NCBI RefSeq assembly: GCF_009469595.2
Contig: NZ_SSXV01000005.1
Span: forward strand, 186,001-250,000
From: Thauera sp. 2A1
Lineage (GTDB): Bacteria > Pseudomonadota > Gammaproteobacteria > Burkholderiales > Rhodocyclaceae
Direction of reading: 5' to 3'
Length of the DNA stretch: 64,000 nt
The notes beneath the pieces are model-generated. The model worked only from the letters and a program-made list of their open reading frames with translations, was not told where the DNA came from and did no database searches. How positions within the stretch are numbered: position 1 is the first letter of the stretch; every line of letters begins with the position of its first letter. Positions 18,954 through 27,591 of this stretch are shown piece by piece. Position numbers and translations under genes: made by a program.

Positions 18954-19393
18954 GTGGATCCGCGGGTGAGGCTGAGGGGTATCGCGTTTGGCCGGGGCGT
19001 CTGAACTTGATCTTCATGTCCGTGAGGCCCTCTCGGCCAACACCGCTGAGTTGCCGTCCCGATGGACCGCGCAGTGCAGGTGCGGCTCTTCCCAAGTCGC
19101 TGCCGCTCGCGCCGTAATCACTTACTCCGCGTTCGGCCTCTGCCGGTCAGCCTGCGACGACTGAACGAAAGCAGTGTTGTGCACAACTGCCACATGTCGT
19201 AAAGCGCTGTCGAACGGCTGGTCTTCGGGGCATCGAACTGATCGTCTTGGCACATCTGTCGGTCGAGAAGTCGAATTAGTGACCGCAGGGCAGACATAGA
19301 TTGCCGCGTCTAGCCAGCCTTCGAATGTTGCAATGCGGCAGCCGCGTAACGTCGGGCCAGGCCGCACTCCCAACGCCGAGCAGGCGCCACAGT
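18954..19393. other. Gene-free stretch between the HAD hydrolase and the TIR gene
   Basis: About 440 bases with several short open frames on both strands but none with convincing coding character. Base composition is less GC-rich than the flanking hydrolase. It marks the left side of the mosaic island. I see no repeat, hairpin or RNA gene in it. Confidence 0.5.
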
Positions 19394-20896
19394 TCAGCGC
19401 TGGCGTCGGATGGCTTCCTCAAGCACCGGGAATGTCAGCGCGAAGAATCGCTGATTTAGTGTGCGGCATTGCGTCATGCCCCGTCGCACACCGTCGGGGT
19501 CGAGTTGCCTTAGCGCCGTGGTCAAGCGACCTATTGTGGCGTCGCAGAGATCCTGCCAGTCTTCCGTGATGGCTTCAATCTCGTCGGACGCGCCACTCGC
19601 ATAGTGGCTGCGCAACGCCTCTCTGTCGATGCCCCCCTGGGCCTGCAACTCGCGGTCGATGCGGCTAAACGCCTTGGCGCAGGCTTCGATCTCGTCAGGC
19701 GACCAGTTCGCATCGGCGAAGCGCTCCAGCACCTCCCAGCGTACGCGGTTGTGCATCCGAACAGCGCGGAGCAGCACTCGGGTATGCGGCGCGATGCCGT
19801 GCGCCGGTGTGTTCGAGAACTCTTCGAGGAAGAACAGATGGAACTTAAACTCGTCGCTTATGCCATCGTGCTCCATCGAGTGCAGCACGGGTCGCATCAC
19901 GCAGCCGCCCTGCACGCTCTCGAATGTGCCGGTCATCGGCCGAAATACGTTGCCGGCACTGGCCTTCCTCAGCACGGCAACAAGTTCCTCGAGCCACGGG
20001 CTGTTGCCATCAGCCGGCCGCACATTGGCCACCAACTGGCCCCAGATCCGTGGAGGCTCGACCTTGCCGAACAGGTTGGCTGTTAGGCGATCGGTCTCAA
20101 CCACGCAGGCATCGAGGTCGGTGGCGACCGCGAGCCGTTCGGGACCGCGAACCTCAAGCGTGGCCCGGTAGTTGAACGCCACGGGCATGCGTGGCGGACG
20201 CAACACGTGGGCGATGCGCGTGGCTGCCTGCAGAATCGTCGCGTCATCGAGCGACGGGTTTAGCGCCTCCCATCCGGGCAATGGATCGGCCCGGCGAAAA
20301 AGGCCATCTAGGAAGCGCTGCAAGTGCGCGACATCACCGGGCACCGACTGGAACCCGTCGATGGCGCGAGGCAGCGAGGCATTCGGGTGGTGTAGGCAAA
20401 TCAGCCGCTCCAACTTGCGCGATGTCGCGCTGGCGCGGAACATGCCCGTCTCGTACATGCACCAGCCGCTTGGCTCGCCAGCCTCGGAGATTAGGATCAC
20501 AAACCAGTGCGACGCCTTGGTCGCCGACTCGATCTCCGATTTGTAGTCTTGGCCCGAGATGCGGGTCGTGAACTCGTCGGCGAATGTCACCGTGACCTGA
20601 TGCGACGATAGCGCCCGGAAGACCTCGGCCACGGTTCGTGCGGCCTCGGCGTCGACGCCGACGCGGTAGCTGATGAAGGCAATGATTCGCCCCTCGTGCA
20701 GACTGTCGGCGACGCGGTGCATTGCGGAGGCGTAGTTCGGTTCATCTTTCAACACGCAGTGCGCACGCTTGAGGTTCTCGGCAGCGGCGGGATAGCGGCG
20801 GAGCAGTTTGGGCAGCATCTCCTCGCCCCGCAAATGCGAGAAGTCGGCGTCAGGCGTGTCCGATGCGCGGGTGAACTCGATGAAGTTCCGTTTCAT
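19394..20896 (-). CDS. TIR-domain protein with an unassigned C-terminal region
   Basis: A 500-residue protein. Residues about 70-160 form a TIR-like domain: IIAFISYRVGVD (first strand), a DEF segment near 107, and WCMYETGMF, where E149 is at the position of the catalytic glutamate of NAD-consuming TIR domains. The 70 residues before it and the 340 after it match nothing I recognise; the C-terminal part is mixed alpha/beta with a helical end. The start has a good ribosome site (AAGGAA ten bases upstream). It stands alone, reading toward the HAD gene. An immune effector role is inferred from the TIR domain and the surroundings. Confidence 0.75.
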   Translation of the reverse strand: MKRNFIEFTRASDTPDADFSHLRGEEMLPKLLRRYPAAAENLKRAHCVLKDEPNYASAMHRVADSLHEGRIIAFISYRVGVDAEAARTVAEVFRALSSHQVTVTFADEFTTRISGQDYKSEIESATKASHWFVILISEAGEPSGWCMYETGMFRASATSRKLERLICLHHPNASLPRAIDGFQSVPGDVAHLQRFLDGLFRRADPLPGWEALNPSLDDATILQAATRIAHVLRPPRMPVAFNYRATLEVRGPERLAVATDLDACVVETDRLTANLFGKVEPPRIWGQLVANVRPADGNSPWLEELVAVLRKASAGNVFRPMTGTFESVQGGCVMRPVLHSMEHDGISDEFKFHLFFLEEFSNTPAHGIAPHTRVLLRAVRMHNRVRWEVLERFADANWSPDEIEACAKAFSRIDRELQAQGGIDREALRSHYASGASDEIEAITEDWQDLCDATIGRLTTALRQLDPDGVRRGMTQCRTLNQRFFALTFPVLEEAIRRQR

Positions 20897-21234
20897 GGCA
20901 GTCTATTCCTTCGTCATCACCGCCACTACCGTCACCGCCAGACGGTAAGACTAGCGCCTCACTTTAGTTGCGGCGGCGGCTCGAAATCCAGACGCTTCGT
21001 TCAGCGCGGTGCGGACCTGTCAACTGCAGATACTGGAACACGAAACCGGCCCCGCCGCAATCCCATCGCGGAGCCCCCAAAGCGGTTCTAGGATAGGAAA
21101 CTAAGACGACCTGTTCTTTGCCTGACGGCAGGCCAGATCGGGCGCTCGACGGGTTGATCGCCGTCTTCGGGGCGAGCGTTGCCCGTTGAGCGTGCATGGA
21201 CGCGACGGGTCAGGGATGCCAGCCGGTTCATGAG
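20897..21234. other. Intergenic region upstream of the TIR gene up to the IS5-family element
   Basis: About 340 bases. It contains the TIR gene's ribosome site (near 20910) and presumably its promoter. A 77-codon open frame on the minus strand (20964-21197) has no recognisable domain and an atypical composition. The 3' continuation of the gene cut by the IS element on its other side was not found here. Confidence 0.45.
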
Positions 21235-22398
21235 GGAAGCTCTGATCTATTCAGAGCCGGTAAAATACTGAAGTCATAAACCGCGCTACCCCCATGAAGC
21301 AAACGACCTTCGCCTCGCTGGCTTTCGAACGGAAGAAGAAACAGACGCGCCGGGAGCGCTTCCTGGCCGAGATGGAGCAGGTCGTGCCATGGGCAGCGCT
21401 GCTTGCGGTGATCGAACCGCACTACCCGACGACGGGTCGACGCGGTCGTCCGCCGATGCCTCTGGCGACAATGCTGCGGATCTACTTCATGCAGCAGTGG
21501 TACGCGCTGTCGGATCCGGCGATGGAAGACGCGCTGTACGAGATCGAGTCGATGCGCCGCTTTGCCGGTCTGGATCTGACCGACGATGCGATGCCCGACG
21601 AGACGACGATCCTCAAATTCCGCCATCTGCTCGAGAAGCATGGACTGACCTCGCAGATGATGAACATCATCAACGACACGCTCGAAGCAGAGGGCCTGCT
21701 GCTCAAGGGTGGCACGATGGTCGACGCCACGATCATCCACGCCCCGCCTTCCACGAAAAACCAGGACCGCAAGCGCGACCCCGAGATGCATCAGACGAAG
21801 AAGGGCAACCAGTGGTACTTCGGCATGAAGGTCCACGTCGGAGCCGACTTGAATTCCGGCCTTGTTCACACAGTGTCGGTCACGCCGGCCAACGTTTCGG
21901 ACATCAGCCAGTTGCCGCACCTGGTACGTGAAGATGATCGGGCAGTGTTCTGCGACAAGGGCTACGTCAACAACAAGCTCAAGCGCCTGGCGCGCAAGGC
22001 CGGTGTGTTCTGGGGTGTTTCGCTCAAGGCCAGCAAGCCGCATCCGCTGACCGGCGCGAACAAGCACTTCAACCACAAGATGTCGTCGATCCGCGCGCGG
22101 GTCGAGCACGTCTTCCGCGTCATCAAGCGCCAGTTCGGTTATACGAAGGTGCGCTACAAGGGGATCGAGAAGAACGCCGCCCAGGTGTTCTCGCTGATCG
22201 GTTTGACCAATCTTTATCTGGCGAGGCGCGCCTTGATGAATTGATGGGCGAAATCCGCCCGCTGCGCCCGAAAACGGGCGATCTGGGCCGAAAAGGCCTC
22301 GAAAAACAGCGGTAGAAGCGGAAAAGGCAATCATCGGAGTCGGTGGAAACGGCTGGCTTGGGTGGGCGTGCTCAGAACATCGATTGATCAGGGATTCC
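21235..22398 (+). mobile_element. IS5-family insertion sequence
   Basis: About 1.16 kb around one transposase gene. The left end reads GGAAGCTCTGATCTAT from 21235; the right end, read inward on the minus strand from 22398, reads GGAATCCCTGATCAAT, matching at 13 of 16 positions. Flanking four-base sequences are TGAG (left) and TTAG (right), one mismatch from a direct repeat; TTAG fits the YTAR target favoured by the family. It interrupts the coding tail that follows the TIR-NTPase-TPR gene. Confidence 0.8.
21294..22244 (+). CDS. IS5-family transposase
   Basis: A 316-residue DDE transposase. The N-terminal helical domain includes GRRGRPPMPLATMLRIYFMQ. The catalytic acids are in VDATIIHAPPSTKN (first Asp), FCDKGY (second Asp) and RVEHVFRVIKRQFG (Glu, with the Y-(2)-R-(3)-E-(6)-K-like signature). 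The frame is intact, so the element may still move. Confidence 0.93.
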   Translation: MKQTTFASLAFERKKKQTRRERFLAEMEQVVPWAALLAVIEPHYPTTGRRGRPPMPLATMLRIYFMQQWYALSDPAMEDALYEIESMRRFAGLDLTDDAMPDETTILKFRHLLEKHGLTSQMMNIINDTLEAEGLLLKGGTMVDATIIHAPPSTKNQDRKRDPEMHQTKKGNQWYFGMKVHVGADLNSGLVHTVSVTPANVSDISQLPHLVREDDRAVFCDKGYVNNKLKRLARKAGVFWGVSLKASKPHPLTGANKHFNHKMSSIRARVEHVFRVIKRQFGYTKVRYKGIEKNAAQVFSLIGLTNLYLARRALMN

Positions 22399-22550
22399 TT
22401 AGGAGTCCCGTCCGGTGCGTCGATGTCCTCCGTGGGCCTACTCGCCCAGAAAGCCCGAAGTCCATCGGCACGTGACTCCGATAACTCGGCAAGCACAGCC
22501 TCATCGAGCTTGCCTTCCGCGTTAGCCGCCTAGAGAACGGCGGCCACCTC
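22399..22550 (-). pseudogene. Interrupted coding tail after the TIR-NTPase-TPR gene
   Basis: On the minus strand the reading frame of the upstream TPR gene continues past its TAG stop (22553-22551) through EVAAVL, a second TAG (22532-22530), then a protein-like stretch AANAEGKLDEAVLAEL and on to PTEDIDAPDGTPKE, where the IS element begins. Both ambers could derive from CAG (Gln) by one change. The tail may be a lost C-terminus or the remains of a separate small gene starting at a GTG inside it. Confidence 0.45.
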
Positions 22551-25500
22551 CTATTCACTTGTCTTGGTCACAGGATCTTCGCCGAGCGCTTGAGCGACCA
22601 GATCGAGTAATGCAATGTCCGGCTCCAGCCCCGCTGCTTCGCTGAACTTGAGGAAGCGATCACGGATGAAGCGCGCCAGTTCACCAAAGCGCAGCGGACA
22701 GCGTTCAACGAAGGGGGCTACAAGGCGCAAGGCTTCGGATGCCGCATTCGCAGACTGCACATGGCGGTCCAAAGCGAAAAGAACTGTCGATGTGACGGCG
22801 AGACTCGTCGCCAGTTCAGGCAAAAATGCGTCGGGCCGGGTGCGCGCCAGCTCCCGCCGAATCTCAACGGCCTCTTGGCTGGCGGCCAGCGCCTCCTCCC
22901 GACGGCCGAGATCGGACAAGCGAAGGCCAACGTTATTCAGGCTCACCGCTAGATCGGGCAGGAACGCATCGGGCCGGGTGCGTGCCAGCTCCCGCCGAAT
23001 CTCCAAGGCCTCTTGGCTGACGGCCAGCGCCTCCTCCCGACGGTCGAGATCGGAAAGCATGGCCCCGGTGTTATTCAGGCTCCCCGCCAAGTCGGGCAGG
23101 AATGCGTCGGGGAGGGTCCGTGCCAGGTCCCGCCGAATCTCGACGGCCTCCCGGCTGGTGGCCAGCGCCTCCTCCCGACGGCCGAGATCGGAAAGCATGG
23201 CCCCGGTGTTATTCAGGCTTGCCGCCAAGTGGGGCAGGAATGCGTCGGGCCGGGTGCGTGCCAGTTCCCGATACAACTCGACAGACTCCTGGCTGGCGGC
23301 CAGCGCCTCCTCACGATGGCCGAAATCGGACAGGCGAAGGCCAACGTTGTTCAGGCTCCCTGCCAGGTCGGGCACGAACGCATCGGGCCGGGTGCATGCC
23401 AGTTCCCGATACAACTCGACGGCCTCCTGGCTGGCGGCAAGCGCCTCCGCCCGACGACCGAGACCGGAAAGCATGACCCCGGAGTTATTCAGACCCTCCG
23501 CCAGGTCGGGCAGGAACGCATCGGGCCGGGTGCGCGCCAGCCCCTGATACAATTCGACGGCCTCTTGGCTGGCGGCCAGCGCCTCCTCCCGACGGCCGAG
23601 ATCGGACAAGCGAAGGCCAACGTTGTTCAGGCTCACCGCCAGATCGGGCAGGAACGCATCGGGCCGGGTGCGTGCCAGTTCCCGTCGAATCTCGATGGCC
23701 TCCTGGCTGGCGGCCAGCGCCTCCTCCCGACGGCCGACACCGGAAAGCATGGCCCCGGTGTTATGCAGGCTCCCCGCCAGGTCGGGCAGGAATGCGTCGG
23801 GGAGGGTGCGTGCGAGCTCCCGCCGAATCTCCAAGGCCTCTTGGCTGACGGCCAGCGCCTCCTCCCGACGGCCGAGACTGGAAAGCATGGCGCCGATGTT
23901 ATGCAGGCTCCCCGCCAAGCCGGGCAGGAATGCGTCGGGCCGGGTGCGTGCCAGCTCCCGATACAACTCGACGGACTCCTGGCTGGCGGCCAGCGCCTCC
24001 TCCCGACGACCGAGACTGGAAAGCATGGCTCCGATATTACTCAGGCTCCCCGCCAAGTGGGGCAGGAATGCGTCTGGCCGGTTGCGTGTCAGCTCCCGTC
24101 GAATCTCCACGGCCTCCTGACTGGCGGCCAGCGCCTCCTCCCGATGGCCGAGACCGAAAAGCATGGCCCCGGTGTTATTCAGGCTCGTCGCCAAGTCGGG
24201 CAGGAACGCATCGCGCCGGGTACGTGCCAGCTCCCGTCGAATCTCGATGGCCTCCTGGCTGGCGGCCAGCGCCTCCTCCCGACGGCCGAGATCGGACAGG
24301 CGGATGCTCAGCGTGTCGAGGCTGGCGGCCAAATGGCCCAAGGCTGATCCGTGCTGATCGTTGGTGGCGTCCTGCTGAGCATTCAACGCTGCGCAGTGTT
24401 CGCGGGCCGACCGGGTGCGCCGCGCGGCGACCTGATACGCCAGATCCATCAGCGACAACGATTGCTGCGGCAGCGCGCTCGCGATCGCTTCGAGCGCGTC
24501 GTCGTCGAAGGTGTCCACTTGCCGCACAACGCGATCGGCCAGCGCACCCGGAACGTCGACGATGACCGCGACCAGGTCCTCGGCCAGCAAGGCTGTATGC
24601 CGTACGACGAGTCGGTCGAGCAGCGTGCAGGCACGCGCACTGGCCCGCGTACCATGCTCAGGTTGGGTGGCGCGCTGCAGCACCGTGAGTAACCGACGAC
24701 GCCATGTCGATCGTGTGTCGATGGGCTCGGCTTCGATCCAGCTCAGGCACCCATCGATCAGTTCGGCATCGCCGACCAGGGCGACGTGATGTTCGCCGAT
24801 CAGATCCGGCTCGAGGGGAGCGACCGCACCGGTGTCCCGGCCATACAGCCGGTACAGTTTGCGCGCCACAGGCTCCACCGTTGCGCGGGCCGTGCGGAGC
24901 CCTTGGTAAAACGCGTCGGCCATCAGGATACGTTCGGTGCCCCGCTCTGACGGTACGCCTTGCACCGCCGTAAGCTGTGCGACACCGCGCGCCAGGTCGC
25001 GCATGCCGTCATCGTCCAGCGGGCCGGCAAGCATACGCCAATGGCTGCGCTCCAGGCCGAGCACGCGGCTCAGCAACTCGTCGATACGGCTCAGCCCGGC
25101 GTTCGGTGCGGCCCCCGCAAGCCATAGCAGCGCCTCCATTTGAATCGCCAGCGGCCGGCTGTAGTCTTCCCCGCTCCCGATGCGACGGCGTCGCTCCGGC
25201 CCGGGATCGGCGGTGGGCAGCTCATAGCCCTGGGCGCCGAGCAACGGCTCGAATGCTTCAAGGCTGGCCTCGAACAGGCCGAGTCGATCCTGTTCGGCAT
25301 CGAATGGCTGCAACTCCACCACCGCTGACGCGCCGCCTCTACTACTGAACAAACGCTGCAGTTCGGGCATCTCGTCATACAACGCGGTCCACCAGTCGCC
25401 TGCGCTGCGTGCCAGCAAGACGAGGCGAAGCGGGCGGAGCGCGTCATCAGAGCGCCCGCACAAGCGCTCGGCGATTCGCCTCACCTCGTCCTGCCGGCCT

Positions 25501-26330
25501 TCCGCATAGTCGATAACGATCAACAGCCCCTGGTCATCGCTCTGGGCAATCAACTGATCCAGCGCCTGCCAACGCTGTTTCAGCGTCGATTCGACCTGCT
25601 CGTGGGCACGCTCGAAGAAGCCGGTCGTCCACCCCTGTCGGCGAAGGGCTGCTGCGACTTCGATCAGGAGCCGCGTCTTGCCCAGCCCGCCCGGCCCGTG
25701 GATCAGTCGTGCGGCAACCGGCCGCCGGTCCTCGCACCAATCGAGCAGTTGCGCCTTGAGGCCTGTCGCATCGACATAGCCGACCATCTCGAACTTCGCC
25801 TGCAGCAGGTCTGTCGGACTGACCTCAAGGGGATCGCGCGCAAGTCGGCACTGCTTGGGATCAAGCAGCCGATGGCCATGCTGGCGGAAGTAGATTTCGT
25901 ACAGCGGCACACGGGTTGGAAGCGGCGTGCCCACCATGATCTTCGCGATTGTCGCCAGGATGCCCGCGTGATCCTCGATCTCGTCGATATGATGGATGTT
26001 GAAAGGTTCGGGAATTTCGCCGAAGGGCATGTCCGTTGGCCGTACATTGACCAGCTTCCCCTGCGCCTGTGCGCTGACGGCCTCCGCATAGACGTAATCC
26101 GAAATCATCGCGCCTCGCGTCCAGATCACCACCACGACCCGTGCCTTTTCGAGGGCGGCTTTGATCTGTTCGGAGTACGATCCCCGACTCTCGAGTTCAT
26201 GGTCCCACCACACCGACCCGGCGCCGTATTGCGCTTCGATCACATCGACGAGTTCGCAGGTGAGTTTCCGATGTCTCGACGAATAGCTGATGAAAATGGG
26301 CTGCACGAGAACCCCCGAGCGGAACTGCAT
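22551..26330 (-). CDS. TIR-like / NTPase / TPR-repeat protein
   Basis: About 1259 residues in three parts. Residues 10-100: TIR-like domain beginning PIFISYSSRHRK, with E83 in SDYVYAEAV at the catalytic glutamate position. Residues about 170-660: NTPase of STAND/NACHT style, with Walker A GPGGLGKT (212-219), Walker B IVIDYAE (271-277) and a helical regulatory region. Residues 670-1175: eleven tandem 46-residue TPR-type repeats (SLNNTGAMLSDLGRREEALA pattern), then a degenerate twelfth. This is the layout of oligomerising immune sensors in which repeats sense and TIR kills by NAD loss; that function is inferred. The start is uncertain: ATG 26330 is used, GTG 26306 would begin one residue before QPIFIS, and the frame stays open up to 26555. 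Confidence 0.82.
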   Translation of the reverse strand: MQFRSGVLVQPIFISYSSRHRKLTCELVDVIEAQYGAGSVWWDHELESRGSYSEQIKAALEKARVVVVIWTRGAMISDYVYAEAVSAQAQGKLVNVRPTDMPFGEIPEPFNIHHIDEIEDHAGILATIAKIMVGTPLPTRVPLYEIYFRQHGHRLLDPKQCRLARDPLEVSPTDLLQAKFEMVGYVDATGLKAQLLDWCEDRRPVAARLIHGPGGLGKTRLLIEVAAALRRQGWTTGFFERAHEQVESTLKQRWQALDQLIAQSDDQGLLIVIDYAEGRQDEVRRIAERLCGRSDDALRPLRLVLLARSAGDWWTALYDEMPELQRLFSSRGGASAVVELQPFDAEQDRLGLFEASLEAFEPLLGAQGYELPTADPGPERRRRIGSGEDYSRPLAIQMEALLWLAGAAPNAGLSRIDELLSRVLGLERSHWRMLAGPLDDDGMRDLARGVAQLTAVQGVPSERGTERILMADAFYQGLRTARATVEPVARKLYRLYGRDTGAVAPLEPDLIGEHHVALVGDAELIDGCLSWIEAEPIDTRSTWRRRLLTVLQRATQPEHGTRASARACTLLDRLVVRHTALLAEDLVAVIVDVPGALADRVVRQVDTFDDDALEAIASALPQQSLSLMDLAYQVAARRTRSAREHCAALNAQQDATNDQHGSALGHLAASLDTLSIRLSDLGRREEALAASQEAIEIRRELARTRRDAFLPDLATSLNNTGAMLFGLGHREEALAASQEAVEIRRELTRNRPDAFLPHLAGSLSNIGAMLSSLGRREEALAASQESVELYRELARTRPDAFLPGLAGSLHNIGAMLSSLGRREEALAVSQEALEIRRELARTLPDAFLPDLAGSLHNTGAMLSGVGRREEALAASQEAIEIRRELARTRPDAFLPDLAVSLNNVGLRLSDLGRREEALAASQEAVELYQGLARTRPDAFLPDLAEGLNNSGVMLSGLGRRAEALAASQEAVELYRELACTRPDAFVPDLAGSLNNVGLRLSDFGHREEALAASQESVELYRELARTRPDAFLPHLAASLNNTGAMLSDLGRREEALATSREAVEIRRDLARTLPDAFLPDLAGSLNNTGAMLSDLDRREEALAVSQEALEIRRELARTRPDAFLPDLAVSLNNVGLRLSDLGRREEALAASQEAVEIRRELARTRPDAFLPELATSLAVTSTVLFALDRHVQSANAASEALRLVAPFVERCPLRFGELARFIRDRFLKFSEAAGLEPDIALLDLVAQALGEDPVTKTSE
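22806..24323. repeat. Eleven 138-base tandem repeats (TPR-coding)
   Basis: Eleven direct repeats of exactly 138 bases with no indels, encoding the 46-residue units of the TIR-NTPase-TPR protein. Copies differ mainly at the positions reading NTGAM/NVGLR/NIGAM, AVEI/SVEL and LPDLAG/LPHLAA, and two alternating subtypes (GAML and GLRL) are evident, which suggests duplication of blocks larger than one unit. Confidence 0.92.
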
Positions 26331-26706
26331 CAGTCGGTGAGCATACATTCGCGTTGGCGGGAAGGTGCCGCCGATTGTTGGCCGCTGAATAGGATGGCTT
26401 TCATGGTTCCGGTCCGCCATCAGCACACGGTGATGGCTTCCGGGCTTTACCTGCTCGTTGTTCGCTGATCGTGCTAAACATTCCGGGCGCGAAATCAGCG
26501 GTTGACGAACTCTTGAGGTCGACATCTGCAAAGTATGAGATCGATCTGAACTCACCGGGCCGATATGCCGGTACGCGTCGGTGGACTAAACCGCTCGCGC
26601 GGTAGTGTCACTCCGCCCGGGCGCCTGGGGTAGCCGGAAGCAGAGGCGCTGTTTCCTACGGTGAGAACAGAGGCAATCCGCCTCGTTCTCCGATAGGAGC
26701 AGTGCC
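26331..26706. other. Intergenic region between the TIR-NTPase-TPR gene and the recombinase gene
   Basis: About 375 bases between divergent genes. Its first 225 bases are open in the frame of the TIR-NTPase-TPR gene but read as low-confidence protein, so they are more likely its leader and promoter. The last 150 bases presumably hold the left part of the IS91-type element; a ribosome site (TAGGAGCAG) precedes the recombinase at 26707. Confidence 0.4.
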
Positions 26707-27582
26707 ATGACCTCCTCGACGCAAACCATCAGTCCGTTGCGCCAGCGCATGATCGACGATATGCGGATGCGCAAGCTCTGCGACAAGACGCAAAGCGCAT
26801 ACATCCGCGCGGTAAGGCAGTTCACCGCCTATCTAGGCCGTCCGCCCGATACGGCCACGATCGAGGAACTGCGGTGCTACCAGTTGCACCTGGTCGATCA
26901 CGGGATCTCACCGATCTCGCTGAACGCCGCGATCACCGGGTTGAAGTTCTTCTTTGACGTCACGCTGGGCGACTCCGAGCGCATGGCGAAGATGCAGCCG
27001 GTGCGCGTACCGCGCACCCTGCCTGTGGTGTTGAGCCGCGAGGAAGTGGCGCGGCTGATCGCCGCCTCCGGCAATCTGAAACACCAGACGGCGTTGTCGG
27101 TCGCCTATGGGACCGGCCTGCGGGCAAGCGAAGTCGTTGCACTCAAAGTGGGTGATATCGACAGCGGGCGCATGACGCTGCGCGTCGAACAAGGCAAGGG
27201 ACGCAAGGATCGTTACGCGATGCTCTCGCCGGTATTGCTCGAGCGTCTGCGCGTGTGGTGGCGCGTGGCCCGCAGCCAGGGGAAGATGCTCGACGGCGGG
27301 TGGCTGTTTCCCGGCCTCAATCCGGTCGAGCCGCTCAGCACACGTCAGCTCAATCGCGCGATCAAGACCGCTGCCGAGGCGGCCCACATCGACAAGCGCG
27401 TCTCGATGCACACGCTGCGGCACAGCTTCGCCACGCACCTGCTCGAACAGAAGGTCGATATCCGGGTGATCCAGGTCCTGCTCGGCCACAAGAAGCTCGA
27501 GACCACAGCGCTCTACACCCAGGTCGCCACCGATATCCTGCGCGAGGTGATCAGTCCGCTGGAGCGCTTGCAGCCTGCGTAA
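26707..27582 (+). CDS. Tyrosine recombinase (XerC/D-like) accompanying an IS91-type transposase
   Basis: A 291-residue site-specific recombinase. The N-terminal SAM-like DNA-binding domain covers about residues 10-95; the catalytic domain shows the first arginine in YGTGLRASEV, HTLRHSFATHLLE (the HxxR pair), LLGHKKLETTALYTQ (second His and nucleophile Tyr). All catalytic residues are present. It lies nine bases upstream of the IS91-type transposase and is probably co-transcribed with it; such int-plus-IS91 pairs are common in proteobacteria. Confidence 0.92.
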   Translation: MTSSTQTISPLRQRMIDDMRMRKLCDKTQSAYIRAVRQFTAYLGRPPDTATIEELRCYQLHLVDHGISPISLNAAITGLKFFFDVTLGDSERMAKMQPVRVPRTLPVVLSREEVARLIAASGNLKHQTALSVAYGTGLRASEVVALKVGDIDSGRMTLRVEQGKGRKDRYAMLSPVLLERLRVWWRVARSQGKMLDGGWLFPGLNPVEPLSTRQLNRAIKTAAEAAHIDKRVSMHTLRHSFATHLLEQKVDIRVIQVLLGHKKLETTALYTQVATDILREVISPLERLQPA

Positions 27583-27591
27583 GGGAACACC

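Noticed and set aside
22530..22553. Programmed amber read-through or pyrrolysine
   Set aside because: No pylTSBCD genes, a tail cut by an IS element, and two ambers each one change from CAG fit decay better.
22806..24323. CRISPR-like array
   Set aside because: The 138-base units are contiguous coding repeats without unique spacers and no cas gene is present.
23013..24347. Long plus-strand open frames with repeating PTAEIGQ-like units
   Set aside because: They are antisense readings of the 138-base TPR repeats; the minus-strand frame has intact TIR, NTPase and TPR features.
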